A stretch of DNA of 41,017 bases from Alloprevotella sp. (GTDB taxonomy: Bacteria; Bacteroidota; Bacteroidia; Bacteroidales; Muribaculaceae), in assembly GCA_023663135.1 (NCBI GenBank), contig JAMPIE010000002.1, positions 143,362-184,378 on the forward strand, read 5' to 3'. The notes below the pieces were generated by a model. It was given only the letters and a program-made list of their open reading frames with translations, had not been told where the DNA came from and searched no databases. Positions 16,773 to 26,462 of the stretch are shown piece after piece. A program made the translations under genes and the position numbers. Within the stretch, counting starts at the first letter, position 1; each line of letters begins with the position of its first letter.

Positions 16773-17552
16773 TTAACAATCAGAGAGGCGACAGACAGTG
16801 AGAGTGCGACCCGAATTGATGCCGAGCCGACGAGCCGAGAAGAAGCGGAGGGGTTCGCAGCGCGAGCAGGCCACAGGGACGCCGATATTTGACTCAGGGA
16901 CACCCCCCTCAGTGAGAGTGACGGCAATGGCGCGGGGGAGTGAGACATGGGGCTTCATCTGCGGGCGGCGAAGGATTATCCCGTCAACGCCTGGGAAAGC
17001 CTCGCAGAAAGCCGAGGCCACCTCCTCGCCTACCTCGAAGCAGGAGGGACAGATTGATGGGCCCATAGCAACATGGACACGCGCGGGAGAGGCACCAAGG
17101 CGCGCCATAGCCCGGAGGGCATTCAAGGCAATACGCCCCACCGTGCCGCGCCAACCGGAATGGACGACGGCGGCGACACGGGCCATGGGATCGACCATCA
17201 CTAAGGGAACACAATCGGCCGTAGAGACACCGATGGCAACATCGGGGTCCATCGTCACAAGGCCGTCAATATCGGTTAAAGAGCCGGCAGATGTCAAGCT
17301 ATCGACGGTGGCAATATTGACCGAGTGGGTCTGTCGCGGGAGAATGAGACTGTCGGGCGAGGGGAGGCCAAGCCATAGAGCGACCTGATGGCGACACTCG
17401 GCCACATGAGCCGGGGAGTCGCCGGTGTAATGACAGGCATTGAAGCCGGAATAAGGATTGGCCTCGTCGACACAGCCGCGACAGGTGGAGAAAGCCACCA
17501 GGCCGGGGAGGTGAAAGTCAAGCGTCAGGGAGTGTGGAGGGGTCGATTTCAT
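16773..17552 (-). CDS. pgeF: Peptidoglycan editing factor PgeF (DUF152/YfiH laccase-domain protein)
   Basis: Predicted 259 residues, normal for the family. PgeF proteins are cytoplasmic, help keep the right amino acid in murein precursors, and some members have purine nucleoside activities. Conserved metal-site segments are present: [27 protein letters not shown] and [17 protein letters not shown] start at ATG 17552 (MKSTPPHSL), which overlaps the last 35 bases of obgE; ATG 17561 is an alternative, and the longer open frame to 17711 is just obgE read in another frame. The overlap implies co-translation with obgE. Confidence 0.9.
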   Translation of the reverse strand: MKSTPPHSLTLDFHLPGLVAFSTCRGCVDEANPYSGFNACHYTGDSPAHVAECRHQVALWLGLPSPDSLILPRQTHSVNIATVDSLTSAGSLTDIDGLVTMDPDVAIGVSTADCVPLVMVDPMARVAAVVHSGWRGTVGRIALNALRAMARLGASPARVHVAMGPSICPSCFEVGEEVASAFCEAFPGVDGIILRRPQMKPHVSLPRAIAVTLTEGGVPESNIGVPVACSRCEPLRFFSARRLGINSGRTLTVCRLSDC

Positions 17553-18867
17553 CCTCGCCATATTCAAAACCACGTCGGCGCCAATCTTCATCGGAGAGTG
17601 TCGAGGGATCGATATCGTCGTCGGGATCCTCATCGCCATAGATGGTGCGCGGCGTATCATCATCCTCCTCATCCTCAAAGCTCCAGGGATCATCCTCGCC
17701 GTCCCATCCATCCTCGTCGGTCATTCGGCCGAGATTGGGTTCGTTGTCGGGATCGATCTCCTCGTCATAGTCGGGCATAGGGGGAGCGTCGAAGATAAAC
17801 TCATCCTCCTCACGGACGCGGTGGTGGCCGTCGAGCGGGCGGTGAGTGATGGCAGGAGTCGCGATGCGATTGGCTTCGTCAGTCACGGCACCCCAGAGGA
17901 TATCCTTGAGGTCGGAAAGACCCTGACCGGTGACAGCTGAGATGAAGACATGGGGGATGTCGGTAGGGAGAGTGGGCTCAATCTCGGCGATGAGCTCATC
18001 GTCGAGCATATCGCTTTTAGAGATGGCCAGGATGCGCTGTTTGTCCATCAACTGAGGGTTAAACTTCTCAAGCTCAGCAAGGAGAAGTTCATATTGGGCA
18101 CGGATGTCATCGGCATCGGCCGGCACCATGAAGAGGAGCACGGCATTGCGCTCAATATGGCGCAAAAAACGAAGTCCGAGCCCCTTGCCCTCGCTGGCGC
18201 CTTCGATGATTCCGGGGATGTCGGCCATGACAAAGGAGCGATTGTCGCGATAGGGGACGATTCCGAGCTGAGGCTCCATGGTGGTGAAGGGATAGTCGGC
18301 AATCTTGGGGCGGGCAGCCGAGATGGAGGAGAGGAGGGTTGACTTGCCGGCATTGGGAAGCCCCACGAGGCCAACGTCGGCCAAGAGCTTAAGCTCAAGC
18401 ACCACTGCCTTCTCGATGGCCGGCTCGCCGGGCTGGGCATAGCGGGGAGTGCGGTTGGTGGCGCTCTTGAAGTGCCAGTTGCCGAGGCCGCCGCGACCGC
18501 CTCGGAGGAGCTTGATCTCCTCGCCGTCGTCGGTCACCTCGCAGAGAAACTCGCCGCTATCGGCGTCGAAAACGACGGTGCCGCAAGGGACATCGACCAC
18601 CACATCCTCGCCATCCTTGCCGAAGGAGCGGCCGGCGCCGCCGCTCTCGCCGTTGCCGGCAAAGATGTGGCGGCGATATTTCAACGGAAGGAGTGTCCAC
18701 ATATTGCGGTTGCCGCGGAGGATGATGTGACCGCCACGGCCGCCGTCGCCGCCGTCAGGTCCACCCTTGGGGACATATTTTGCACGATGGAAATGACGGG
18801 AGCCGGCGCCCCCCTTACCGGAGCGGCACAGCACCTTTACATAATCTATAAAGTTGGAATCAGCCAT
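17518..18867 (-). CDS. obgE: Obg-family GTPase
   Basis: Predicted 449 residues. Essential ribosome-associated GTPase. The glycine-rich Obg fold fills 1-158 ([20 protein letters not shown]), followed by the G domain with G1 GLPNAGKST (169-177), G2 PFTT, G3 DIPG (216-219), G4 SKSD (283-286, NKxD in most) and G5 SAVTG. Residues about 335-449 are a very acidic low-complexity tail (runs of Asp/Glu with Pro), longer than in many relatives and typical of the variable C-terminus. First gene of an obgE-pgeF pair. Confidence 0.97.
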   Translation of the reverse strand: MADSNFIDYVKVLCRSGKGGAGSRHFHRAKYVPKGGPDGGDGGRGGHIILRGNRNMWTLLPLKYRRHIFAGNGESGGAGRSFGKDGEDVVVDVPCGTVVFDADSGEFLCEVTDDGEEIKLLRGGRGGLGNWHFKSATNRTPRYAQPGEPAIEKAVVLELKLLADVGLVGLPNAGKSTLLSSISAARPKIADYPFTTMEPQLGIVPYRDNRSFVMADIPGIIEGASEGKGLGLRFLRHIERNAVLLFMVPADADDIRAQYELLLAELEKFNPQLMDKQRILAISKSDMLDDELIAEIEPTLPTDIPHVFISAVTGQGLSDLKDILWGAVTDEANRIATPAITHRPLDGHHRVREEDEFIFDAPPMPDYDEEIDPDNEPNLGRMTDEDGWDGEDDPWSFEDEEDDDTPRTIYGDEDPDDDIDPSTLSDEDWRRRGFEYGEDEIDPSTLPDA

Positions 18868-18947
18868 GATGGAATTTCAGTTATGAGGAGGAGATGGGGG
18901 CGTGATTTGTTCCGGGTTGGAGTCCCCTCTCATTTTAATATAATGTG

Positions 18948-18955
18948 CAAAAGTA
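18948..18955 (-). promoter_or_regulatory. -7 promoter box of obgE
   Basis: The minus strand reads TACTTTTG, matching TAnnTTTG, about 80 bases before ATG 18867. No clear -33 box. The divergent lrgA gene starts 134 bases away, and a near match (TAACTTCG at 18970-18977) on the plus strand could serve it. Confidence 0.45.
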
Positions 18956-19001
18956 CGAAAAGTTTTTTGTAACTTCGCGGAATTATGCAAACCAATCCTG
19001 T

Positions 19002-19376
19002 ATGATACTGCAATTCTTCATAATATTTACATTCCTTGCGATAGGAGAACTGACGGTGTGGGCCACAGGCATCCCCGTCCCCTCATCGATAATAGGGATG
19101 CTGCTGCTGACGGCATCGCTCAAGGCCGGGGCAGTGAAGCTGTCGCAGGTGGAACGCCTGGCCGACTTCCTGACGCGCAACATGGCCTTCTTCTTTGTGC
19201 CGGCGGGTGTGGGTCTCATCAACTGCCTGGGGCTCCTCTCGGCCCAGTGGCTCCCCATAGCGTGTGCCACCGTCGGGAGCACCTTTCTCATCATAGCGGC
19301 CACGGGCCAAACCCACCGGGCAGTGCGCCGCCTCCTCCACCGCCGCAAAGGCACAAGCATCGCCACCGGAATATGA
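19002..19376 (+). CDS. lrgA: LrgA/CidA-family membrane protein
   Basis: Predicted 124 residues with four hydrophobic segments and the family motif GIPVPSSIIGMLLL. FFFVPAGVG is the usual third-segment signature. LrgA/CidA proteins are holin-like and in other bacteria affect murein hydrolase activity or small-molecule export together with LrgB. The start is ATG 19002 (MILQFF); the frame is open 19 codons further up without membrane character. The stop overlaps the lrgB start in ATGA, so the two are translationally coupled. Confidence 0.9.
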   Translation: MILQFFIIFTFLAIGELTVWATGIPVPSSIIGMLLLTASLKAGAVKLSQVERLADFLTRNMAFFFVPAGVGLINCLGLLSAQWLPIACATVGSTFLIIAATGQTHRAVRRLLHRRKGTSIATGI

Positions 19377-20074
19377 GTCCTGACAGTTTTCTCTGCAACG
19401 CCATAGCACTGATAGCCATCACCTTCGGAGCCTATATAGGAGCCTCGGCTCTGCAACGTCACACCGGCTTGAGGCTGCTCAACCCGGTGCTTGTGTCGGT
19501 AACAATGCTGATTCTCTTCCTGAGCTATACCGACATAGACTACACCACCTATCGCGAGGCGGGCCGGATGATAGAATTTTGGCTCAAGCCGGCCGTGGTG
19601 GCCTTGGGTGTGCCGCTCTATCGTCAGCTGTCGGCCATAAAGAAACAAATGGTGCCCTTACTCGTATCTGAGATAGTTGGGAGCATAATAGGGGTGGTGT
19701 CGGTGGTGCTGATAGCTAAGGGGCTCGGGGCATCGCAGGAGGTGATCCTCTCGCTGGCTCCGAAGGCAGTGACCACGCCGATAGCCATGGAGATATCCAA
19801 GAGCGTCGGAGGCTTGCCTGCACTGACAGCTGCCGTGGTGGTGGCCACCGGGATTTTAGGGTCGGTGGCAGGCTTCAAGATGGCCGGGATGAGCCGCATC
19901 AAAAGTCCCATAGCGCAGGGGTTGTCAGTGGGGACGGCCTCACATGCCGTGGGCACCGCCGCAGCCATGGAACGCGGCGAGCGCTATGGCGCTTTCTCCT
20001 CCTTGGGTCTTATCCTCAACGGGCTGCTCACGGCGCTGCTTACTCCCTTTATCCTCCCGCTCTTGGGGCTATGA
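19373..20074 (+). CDS. lrgB: LrgB-family membrane protein
   Basis: Predicted 233 residues, usual length. Multi-pass membrane protein with the family signatures FWLKPAVVALGVPLY, LAPKAVTTPIAMEIS, GSVAGFKMAG and GTASHAVGTAAA. Works with LrgA; plant and bacterial relatives transport glycolate or pyruvate-like acids, so a transport role is as likely as a lysis role. I use ATG 19373, which overlaps the lrgA stop by four bases. The 3' end overlaps recG on the other strand by six bases, leaving no room for a terminator between them. Confidence 0.93.
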   Translation: MSPDSFLCNAIALIAITFGAYIGASALQRHTGLRLLNPVLVSVTMLILFLSYTDIDYTTYREAGRMIEFWLKPAVVALGVPLYRQLSAIKKQMVPLLVSEIVGSIIGVVSVVLIAKGLGASQEVILSLAPKAVTTPIAMEISKSVGGLPALTAAVVVATGILGSVAGFKMAGMSRIKSPIAQGLSVGTASHAVGTAAAMERGERYGAFSSLGLILNGLLTALLTPFILPLLGL

Positions 20075-22153
20075 GATGCGGCTCCAGTCGATGGCGCGGT
20101 CAAAGCGACGGTGCATCTCGCTCCGGAGGAGTGCCGAGCTGAGGTCGGGGTCGGCATCGAGCGTATCGGAGGCAGCAGAACGAGCGGCCGCCACTATGTC
20201 GCCATCCTGAGAGAGCGAGGCAATCTTGAGGTCGATGGGGAGTCCGCTCTGGGCCGTTCCCTCCAGGTCGCCCGGGCCTCGCATCTTTAGGTCGGCCTCG
20301 GCCACGACGAAGCCGTCGGTGGTGGAGGTCATGACCTCCAAGCGACGACGAGTGTCCTTAGAAAGCTGATACTTCGACATGAGGACACAATAGCTCTTGG
20401 CGGCTCCGCGCCCCACCCTCCCCCGGAGCTGATGGAGCTGGCTGAGGCCAAAGCGCTCGGCATTCTCGATGATCATCACCGAGGCATTAGGCACATTGAC
20501 ACCCACCTCAATGACAGTGGTGGCCACGAGGATATGAGCCTTCCCGGAGGCGAAGAGGCTCATCTGATAGTCCTTCTCGGCGGGCTTGAGAGCACCATGA
20601 ACCATTGCTACCTTATAGTCGCGAAAGATTTCGCGGATCTCCTCATAGCCCTCTTCGACGGAGTGGAGCTCGCTCTTCTCATTTTCCTTGATGGCAGGAT
20701 AGACGATATAGACCTGGCGCCCCTCGCGGAGCTGTGAGCCTACGGATCGATAGACATCAAGCCGCTGCTCCTCATAGCGCAGGAGGGTGGTGACCGGCTT
20801 GCGCCCCGGGGGGAGCTCGTCGATGACGCTCACGTCGAGGTCGCCATAGACGGTCATGGCCAGAGTGCGCGGGATGGGGGTGGCGGTCATCACCAGTACG
20901 TGAGGCGGGACGGTGTTTTTCTTCCATAGACGTGCACGCTGAGCCACGCCAAAACGATGTTGCTCATCGATGACCGCCAGGCCGAGCTCGCGGAAGCGCA
21001 CCCCATCTTCAATCAGGGCATGAGTGCCGATAAGGATATGGAGCGAGCCGTCGAGGAGCTGCGAGTCGATGAGCTCGCGTTCCTTCTTGCGCGTCGAGCC
21101 GGTGAGGAGCTTCACGTTGACGCCGAGTGGGGCAGCCAAGGCGCGAATAGTTTCATAGTGCTGGCCGGCGAGGATCTCCGTGGGTGCCATGAGGCAGGCC
21201 TGCTTGCCATTGTCGAGGGCAATGAGCATGGCAAAGAGAGCCACGAGGGTCTTGCCCGAGCCTACATCGCCCTGCACCAAGCGATTCATCTGGCGACCGG
21301 TGACAGTGTCGGCATGTATCTCTCTGATGACCCTTTTTTGGGCTTCTGTGAGGGGAAAGGGGAGCATCTCACTGTAAAAGCGGTTAAAGAAATGCCCTAT
21401 GCGCGGGAAGCGGTAGCCCTCAATCGACGCCTTGCGTCTGCGGCCATAGAGCTGTATGTTGAGCTGGAGGTAAAAGAGCTCCTCAAACTTAAGGCGATAG
21501 CGGGCGGCCTCAAGCTGCCTTGTGTCAGAGGGATTGTGCACCTGGGTCAGGGACTCGCGGATGCCCATGAGGCGATAACGCGTGATGATCTCGGGTGGGA
21601 GGGTCTCGGCCTTAGACTGTAGCGCCGGTCCAAGGGCGTTTTGGATGATGGTAAAGAGCTGGCGGGAGTCGATGCCGCCGTTACGCAATCGCTCCGTCAA
21701 TGGGTAGACGCCGCGGAGGCCACCGGTGCCGGTAGACTTGGAGCCGGGCATATCCACCTCGGGATGGACCATGCTCCAGCGGCCTGTGGCCTTGAAGAGC
21801 GAGGGTCGGCCGAAGATGACATACTCGGTGCCTGTCAGGTAGAGCTTTTTCAGCTGCTCAATGCGCCTGAACCATATCACCTCCATGGTGGAGCGTCCAT
21901 CGGTAAAGAGCCCGACGAGTCGACGCTTGGCCCCCTCGCCCTGAGTGGTGAAGGTGACAAACCGCCCCTTGACCTGCACCGATGCCATTTGGTCGCCCAC
22001 AAAATCCTCGATGCGCATAAAGGAAGAGCGGTCGACATAAGAGCTTGGAAAATACTCCACGAGGTCGTCGACGGTGTGGAGCCCGAGCTCTGAGGCAAGG
22101 AGCTTTGCCCGGCGGGGGCCTACACCTTTAATATATGTGAGGTCGGTGGACAT
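20069..22153 (-). CDS. recG: ATP-dependent DNA helicase RecG
   Basis: Predicted 694 residues, full length. RecG remodels stalled forks and branched DNA. The N-terminal wedge/OB region opens with LTYIKGVGPRRAKLL. The helicase core has Walker A QGDVGSGKT, the DEQH box VIDEQHRFGVAQR, motif III TATPIPRTLAM, and motif VI-like QLRGRVGRGAAKSY. The C-terminal part keeps DLKMRGPGDLEGTAQSG. Start ATG 22153, 20 bases after the stop of ispD, so probably one transcript with ispD. Convergent with lrgB, overlapping by six bases. Confidence 0.97.
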   Translation of the reverse strand: MSTDLTYIKGVGPRRAKLLASELGLHTVDDLVEYFPSSYVDRSSFMRIEDFVGDQMASVQVKGRFVTFTTQGEGAKRRLVGLFTDGRSTMEVIWFRRIEQLKKLYLTGTEYVIFGRPSLFKATGRWSMVHPEVDMPGSKSTGTGGLRGVYPLTERLRNGGIDSRQLFTIIQNALGPALQSKAETLPPEIITRYRLMGIRESLTQVHNPSDTRQLEAARYRLKFEELFYLQLNIQLYGRRRKASIEGYRFPRIGHFFNRFYSEMLPFPLTEAQKRVIREIHADTVTGRQMNRLVQGDVGSGKTLVALFAMLIALDNGKQACLMAPTEILAGQHYETIRALAAPLGVNVKLLTGSTRKKERELIDSQLLDGSLHILIGTHALIEDGVRFRELGLAVIDEQHRFGVAQRARLWKKNTVPPHVLVMTATPIPRTLAMTVYGDLDVSVIDELPPGRKPVTTLLRYEEQRLDVYRSVGSQLREGRQVYIVYPAIKENEKSELHSVEEGYEEIREIFRDYKVAMVHGALKPAEKDYQMSLFASGKAHILVATTVIEVGVNVPNASVMIIENAERFGLSQLHQLRGRVGRGAAKSYCVLMSKYQLSKDTRRRLEVMTSTTDGFVVAEADLKMRGPGDLEGTAQSGLPIDLKIASLSQDGDIVAAARSAASDTLDADPDLSSALLRSEMHRRFDRAIDWSRIS

Positions 22154-22173
22154 ATGCGAAAAATGGAGGGAGG

Positions 22174-22890
22174 TTACTTTACAGAGACGGATGCCATGAG
22201 GGCTTCGGCTATGATGAGGTCGCGCGAGTTGGTGACTTTAATATTATAAGGTGAACCCTCGACAAGGACGAGCGAGGGCCGGCGCACAAAACGCTCATAG
22301 ACCGAGGCATCGTCGGTGAGGCTCGCGTCGGTGGGGTCGGCAGCCTCATAGGCGGTGCGCAGATAAGAGGCGGGGAAAGCCTGGGGGGTCTGGACGGCGC
22401 GATATGAGGCGCGGTCGACGGCGCAACTTTGGCTGCCATCGCCGGGGAGTAGCCGGCGTATAGAGTCGGTGAGCGCAATGGCCGGGAGCGCGCCTCGTCC
22501 GGTGGCCACCACTGCGTCGATGACGCGCCTCACAGTGGCAACATCGACCAGCGGACGAGCACCGTCGTGGATGCTTATCACGGAGGCCTCCACCTCGGCT
22601 GTAGCCGCCAAGGCATTGGCCACAGAGGCCACACGAGTGGCGCCACCCACCGGAAGCAGCATCACACCCTCGGCCTCGGGGAGCGGGGCAACAAGCTCGC
22701 GCCACAGAGGCTCCATCTCGGGACTAATCACGACGGCCACCAAGTCGGCGGGGTAAGCGGCCGCCTTGATAGCGGCAATGGCATGGGCAACGACAGGCCG
22801 ACCCCCCAGTCGGCAAAATTGCTTGGGGAGGTCGGCGCCGAAGCGGCTACCTTTTCCGGCAGCCACTATGATATGAAGAGTCTGTGCCAC
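22174..22890 (-). CDS. ispD: 2-C-methyl-D-erythritol 4-phosphate cytidylyltransferase
   Basis: Predicted 238 residues. Third enzyme of the MEP isoprenoid pathway: joins CTP and MEP. Motifs in order: VAAGKGSRFG (nucleotide loop), LPKQF, GGATRVASVANAL, ISIHDGARPLV, VQTPQAFP, LTDDASVYE and NIKVTNSRDL. The start codon is GTG at 22888-22890, directly abutting the TAA stop of the GH20 gene with no spacer; translation probably depends on re-initiation. The recG gene follows 20 bases later. Cytoplasmic. Confidence 0.96.
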   Translation of the reverse strand: MAQTLHIIVAAGKGSRFGADLPKQFCRLGGRPVVAHAIAAIKAAAYPADLVAVVISPEMEPLWRELVAPLPEAEGVMLLPVGGATRVASVANALAATAEVEASVISIHDGARPLVDVATVRRVIDAVVATGRGALPAIALTDSIRRLLPGDGSQSCAVDRASYRAVQTPQAFPASYLRTAYEAADPTDASLTDDASVYERFVRRPSLVLVEGSPYNIKVTNSRDLIIAEALMASVSVK

Positions 22891-25800
22891 TTATTTCACA
22901 AGGGTCTTCCTGCCGTCGATGACATAGATGCCGGGAGCAAGGGGCTCGGAGGGTGAGAGTCGACGTCCCGTCATGTCAAATATACCTTTGTGAGCCCCGG
23001 AAGAGTCGGCTTCTACGTCCTCAATGCCTGTGGTGAGATTGTCCCATACGAGCGAAGCCACCTCGGCATCAGTCAAGGCGCGATTGTAGAAGCGGACAGA
23101 ATGAATCTGGCCGTTGAAATCGGTCTTCTTGCTGTAGCTGCTCTTGGCTCCACCTATATATATGGCCTCCGCGCCGGGGCACCTGCCAAATGTCGAGAGG
23201 CCATACTGACCTAAAGAGCTGACGCCAATAGGACTCTTGGATGCCTGCGCCTCATCGAGGAAATATTTATATCCGTCTGTGCCAGACATCACCATGACCA
23301 CGTGATGATGGCCGGAGGTGGAGGTGCCACGGGTGTAGAAGCCCTCGGTGTTGTTGCTTAGGCCGGTATATACGGGGCCGAACCCGTTGGAGGCAAGGAA
23401 GATGGTGAAGTGACTTCCCTGGCCATTGTCCTTAGAAGCCGAGACAGCGGGAACCATCTGCCCGTTGCCCACCTGATGGGTAACGTCGATGGCCACGGTC
23501 TGGTCGCCTTCGTGAGCGAGGATAGGCGCGGCCTTGCTGTCGTCGATGCGGTAGGGGCCGGCCGAGAGGTCAGGGTTGACGATGAGCAGGTCGGGGTTAG
23601 ATGTGTCTTTGCCGGGTTCAATGGGAGTTGTGGGTGTCTGGCCGCCCACAGGCTCAGTCTCGGCGATGAGATACTGACAGCCTGTGTCGGAAGTATTGTC
23701 GCCGCCGCCCCAGTTGTAGACGCGAAATTGTTGAGCGGCGTTGGTCTGGTTCCACTGCACCGAGCCGGATACAACAATGTAATAGCCGTCGGTGTCGGCA
23801 TCCTTGAGCAACCATCCGGCCGATGGGCTTTCGGCCACGGTCTTTATGGCCGTATTATAGGCCGAGGCAGGCGAAACGTAAGAGGCATCGGAAGCATTCT
23901 TAATGTCAAAGGTACCGTCACTGCGTCGCTCAAATATCCACTTGGAGGCATCTGTGAGAGAGGTATTGCCCATGATGTCTTGTCCGGGGCCTTGGGATGT
24001 AGCGTAACGATTGCCACGCAGGGGTGTGCAGAAAGTGTAGGTCTTGGTAAGGTCGGGGCCATTCGCTCCGGTCGCCTCAGCAGCTTTCTGCATGGAGGTG
24101 AAAGCGGCGGAAAGGCGTGCACGCTGCTGCTGACGCTCGGTGGGAGTCATATCCTTGTCAAGCGTGGCAGTAATTTCGGCTACTACAGCGTCATAATCAG
24201 CAGCCACCTCCTCGGGATATAGACCCATGGCCGAGCCAATGTGGCTGTTGCGCCAGGCGTTCATCTCGTTGAGTGTATTGATGAGGAGCTCGCTCTCCAC
24301 GTCGAGAGTGCGATTGGGTGAGTAGATGACGTTGTCGAGGGCGTTGAGGCCGTCGGGGTCAACGGCCACGAAGGTAAACTGCCACTTGTCGCGACCTGTC
24401 CCACCATTATTGGCGTGGGGGAGCTTTGCGAAGACCTTGTTCCACCCTTTGCGAAGATGTATCTTGGTTGCGGGTCGGGCGGTGAAATTTTCGTTGGTGA
24501 GGCCCTCATTTCCCATATCCTGTTTTATATTTTTTCCGGGCTGCTTCCATTGCGGGGCGGGAATCTCTGAGCCATTAAGCCAAATGCGGGAACCGCGACG
24601 ATCCCACTTGCCGGCATCGGGAGCCTTCTCATTGCCTGAACGGCTGTAAGTGTAAAATTCTATGAACGCGCCGCAGTCCTGCTCTTCCTCTGAATAGATA
24701 TAAGTCCAGGCATAGACGGTCATGCCGTTCTGTGGGTTTTGCATCTGCCCCTTTACGGTGCCGTGCCAAATGTGGCGCAGATAGTGGCCGGCGCCGGTGG
24801 CACTCCATATTCCGTAGCTCTGTCCACCCTCAGTAAAGGTTGAGGGCATCACGTCGGCATCGATAAACTGCTCGGGAGCGAGAGTGGCCGAGGCGTTGCC
24901 GCCGTTGGGGATCTGCTCGGTGAAGTTCCAGCGCACGTCGGTCTGGCGCACGTAGGGAATCTGATATGCAACCTCCTTGAGAGTCGTGGCCTTATGATGG
25001 AGGAAGCGGCGCTCCCAGTCGGCAAACTCCTCAAATTCAGGGCCTGATGAGGGGAGGTAGGCGCCGCAACGCTCAATGTACTCGCCGCCGCCAATCCATC
25101 CGCGCTCAGCCGAGGCGAGGATGTTGGCATACTGGTTGTTCTGACGGATAATGTCGTCGGGGGTGGGGGTATAGGTATCGTTCCATGCAGCGGATATTGT
25201 ACCGGCGACATCGGGATTGCCCCTCTCCACATCAAAGATGCTTGAGCGGTAGATGCCGGCAAGGTCGGCAAAGACATCGAAGTGGTTGGTGTAGTTGTAG
25301 CGCATGTCGATGTTAGGCACACCGTGGGAGAGCCGCCCGGCGGTGGCCCAGTTGGTGGTCATATCGCAGGGGATCAACGAAGGGTCAACCTTCTTGGACG
25401 GCCTATTATACTGGTTCCATATCACTACGTTCTTTCCTAAGGAGTGCACATAGTCAATCATGTCGATGATATAGCTATCTGGAAACGACACCTCATCGCC
25501 ACCGATATGGATATAGGGCGACTTATCAAAGATTTTGACAACCTCCTGCAAAATCACCTTGAGCTCGGCAATGCCCTCCTCGGTCTGCATGCCATGACCC
25601 ATGGCGTTTTGGAACGGATGGGAGTGGCCGGGCATATCAATTTCGGGAATGACAGTCATGCCGCGCTCCCAAGCATAGTCCTGAATCTCGCGGGCCTGCT
25701 CCTGGGTATAGAACTTGCCGGGGAAACGGGTTATGGCCACATCGCTTGTGAGCTGTGGGTAGGCGTTGATCTGAAGGCGCCAGCCGGTGTAGTCGGTCAA

Positions 25801-26346
25801 GTGCCAGTGGAATGTGTTGACCTTGAAGCGGCTGAGGAGATCAATCTCACGCTTAATCTCCTCGACGGGGAGCCACGAGCGGCCCACATCTTGCATGAAG
25901 CCGCGCACCTTGAAGGCGGGCCAGTCGGTGATGGTCACCGAAGGGATGGATCCGTTGCAGTCTTGGGCGAGCTGAGCGAGGGTCTGCGAGGCGCGTATCA
26001 CGCCGGTGCGCGTCGGGGCAGTGATGGCAATACCTTGTGGAGTCACCTCCAAGCGGTAAGCCTCAGCCTCATAGTCTTTGAGTTCATAGTCGTAAGCACC
26101 GGCCACAGAGCCGGTCGTGACAGAGACCGAGAAGCCGCTCGCTCCGCTCTTCACCCCGGCCTCTTCGAGGGCGCGGATGAGAGCCGGAGTATTGGTTGGG
26201 TCTGTCACCTTAGCAGAAGAGCCCAAGGAGAGGGAGCCGGAACCGGTCTCTACCCTCTGTGGGCGCGGCATGATATTTTCAACGGTGGCCATGGCCGACA
26301 GGGACACCGCAGCCGCAGCAACAGCGGCGAGGATAAACTTTTTCAT
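22891..26346 (-). CDS. Secreted GH20 beta-N-acetylhexosaminidase with C-terminal binding modules and sorting tail
   Basis: Predicted 1151 residues. Removes terminal beta-linked GlcNAc or GalNAc by substrate-assisted retention. Order: signal peptide 1-20; GH20 N-terminal domain (about 22-140); catalytic barrel (about 145-480) with FHWHLTDYTGWRL, PEIDMPGHSHPF and the catalytic Asp-Glu in YIHIGGDEV; a beta-rich module (about 490-690); a helical stretch; a ricin-like module (about 770-895, SKWIFERRSDGTF); a LamG-like domain (about 915-1105); and a tail MTGRRL...PGIYVIDGRKTLVK. The catalytic half is a close paralog of the gene at 26463, which lacks everything after the beta-rich module. It has its own promoter at 26401-26432. 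The stop abuts ispD. Confidence 0.94.
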   Translation of the reverse strand: MKKFILAAVAAAAVSLSAMATVENIMPRPQRVETGSGSLSLGSSAKVTDPTNTPALIRALEEAGVKSGASGFSVSVTTGSVAGAYDYELKDYEAEAYRLEVTPQGIAITAPTRTGVIRASQTLAQLAQDCNGSIPSVTITDWPAFKVRGFMQDVGRSWLPVEEIKREIDLLSRFKVNTFHWHLTDYTGWRLQINAYPQLTSDVAITRFPGKFYTQEQAREIQDYAWERGMTVIPEIDMPGHSHPFQNAMGHGMQTEEGIAELKVILQEVVKIFDKSPYIHIGGDEVSFPDSYIIDMIDYVHSLGKNVVIWNQYNRPSKKVDPSLIPCDMTTNWATAGRLSHGVPNIDMRYNYTNHFDVFADLAGIYRSSIFDVERGNPDVAGTISAAWNDTYTPTPDDIIRQNNQYANILASAERGWIGGGEYIERCGAYLPSSGPEFEEFADWERRFLHHKATTLKEVAYQIPYVRQTDVRWNFTEQIPNGGNASATLAPEQFIDADVMPSTFTEGGQSYGIWSATGAGHYLRHIWHGTVKGQMQNPQNGMTVYAWTYIYSEEEQDCGAFIEFYTYSRSGNEKAPDAGKWDRRGSRIWLNGSEIPAPQWKQPGKNIKQDMGNEGLTNENFTARPATKIHLRKGWNKVFAKLPHANNGGTGRDKWQFTFVAVDPDGLNALDNVIYSPNRTLDVESELLINTLNEMNAWRNSHIGSAMGLYPEEVAADYDAVVAEITATLDKDMTPTERQQQRARLSAAFTSMQKAAEATGANGPDLTKTYTFCTPLRGNRYATSQGPGQDIMGNTSLTDASKWIFERRSDGTFDIKNASDASYVSPASAYNTAIKTVAESPSAGWLLKDADTDGYYIVVSGSVQWNQTNAAQQFRVYNWGGGDNTSDTGCQYLIAETEPVGGQTPTTPIEPGKDTSNPDLLIVNPDLSAGPYRIDDSKAAPILAHEGDQTVAIDVTHQVGNGQMVPAVSASKDNGQGSHFTIFLASNGFGPVYTGLSNNTEGFYTRGTSTSGHHHVVMVMSGTDGYKYFLDEAQASKSPIGVSSLGQYGLSTFGRCPGAEAIYIGGAKSSYSKKTDFNGQIHSVRFYNRALTDAEVASLVWDNLTTGIEDVEADSSGAHKGIFDMTGRRLSPSEPLAPGIYVIDGRKTLVK

Positions 26347-26400
26347 GCAGGAAATATGGTAGTAGATTAAAAGTGGCCGTCAATGCCCGACGGCGATGCG

Positions 26401-26432
26401 CAAAGATAACATTTTTTTACACATCTCACAAA
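26401..26432 (-). promoter_or_regulatory. Promoter of the long GH20 gene
   Basis: On the minus strand TTTG, 20 bases, TATCTTTG: exact -33 and -7 matches, about 55 bases before ATG 26346, in the spacer between the two GH20 genes. Confidence 0.8.
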
Positions 26433-26462
26433 AATTTCACATCCGCATCGTCAGAAAAGATG

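Noticed and set aside
17553..17711. Upstream extension of pgeF
   Set aside because: It overlaps the acidic tail of obgE in another frame, and its Met/Arg-rich sequence is unlike PgeF.
19058..19372. Upstream extension of the lrgB frame to 19058
   Set aside because: It is lrgA read in another frame; the ATGA overlap at 19373 gives the natural start.
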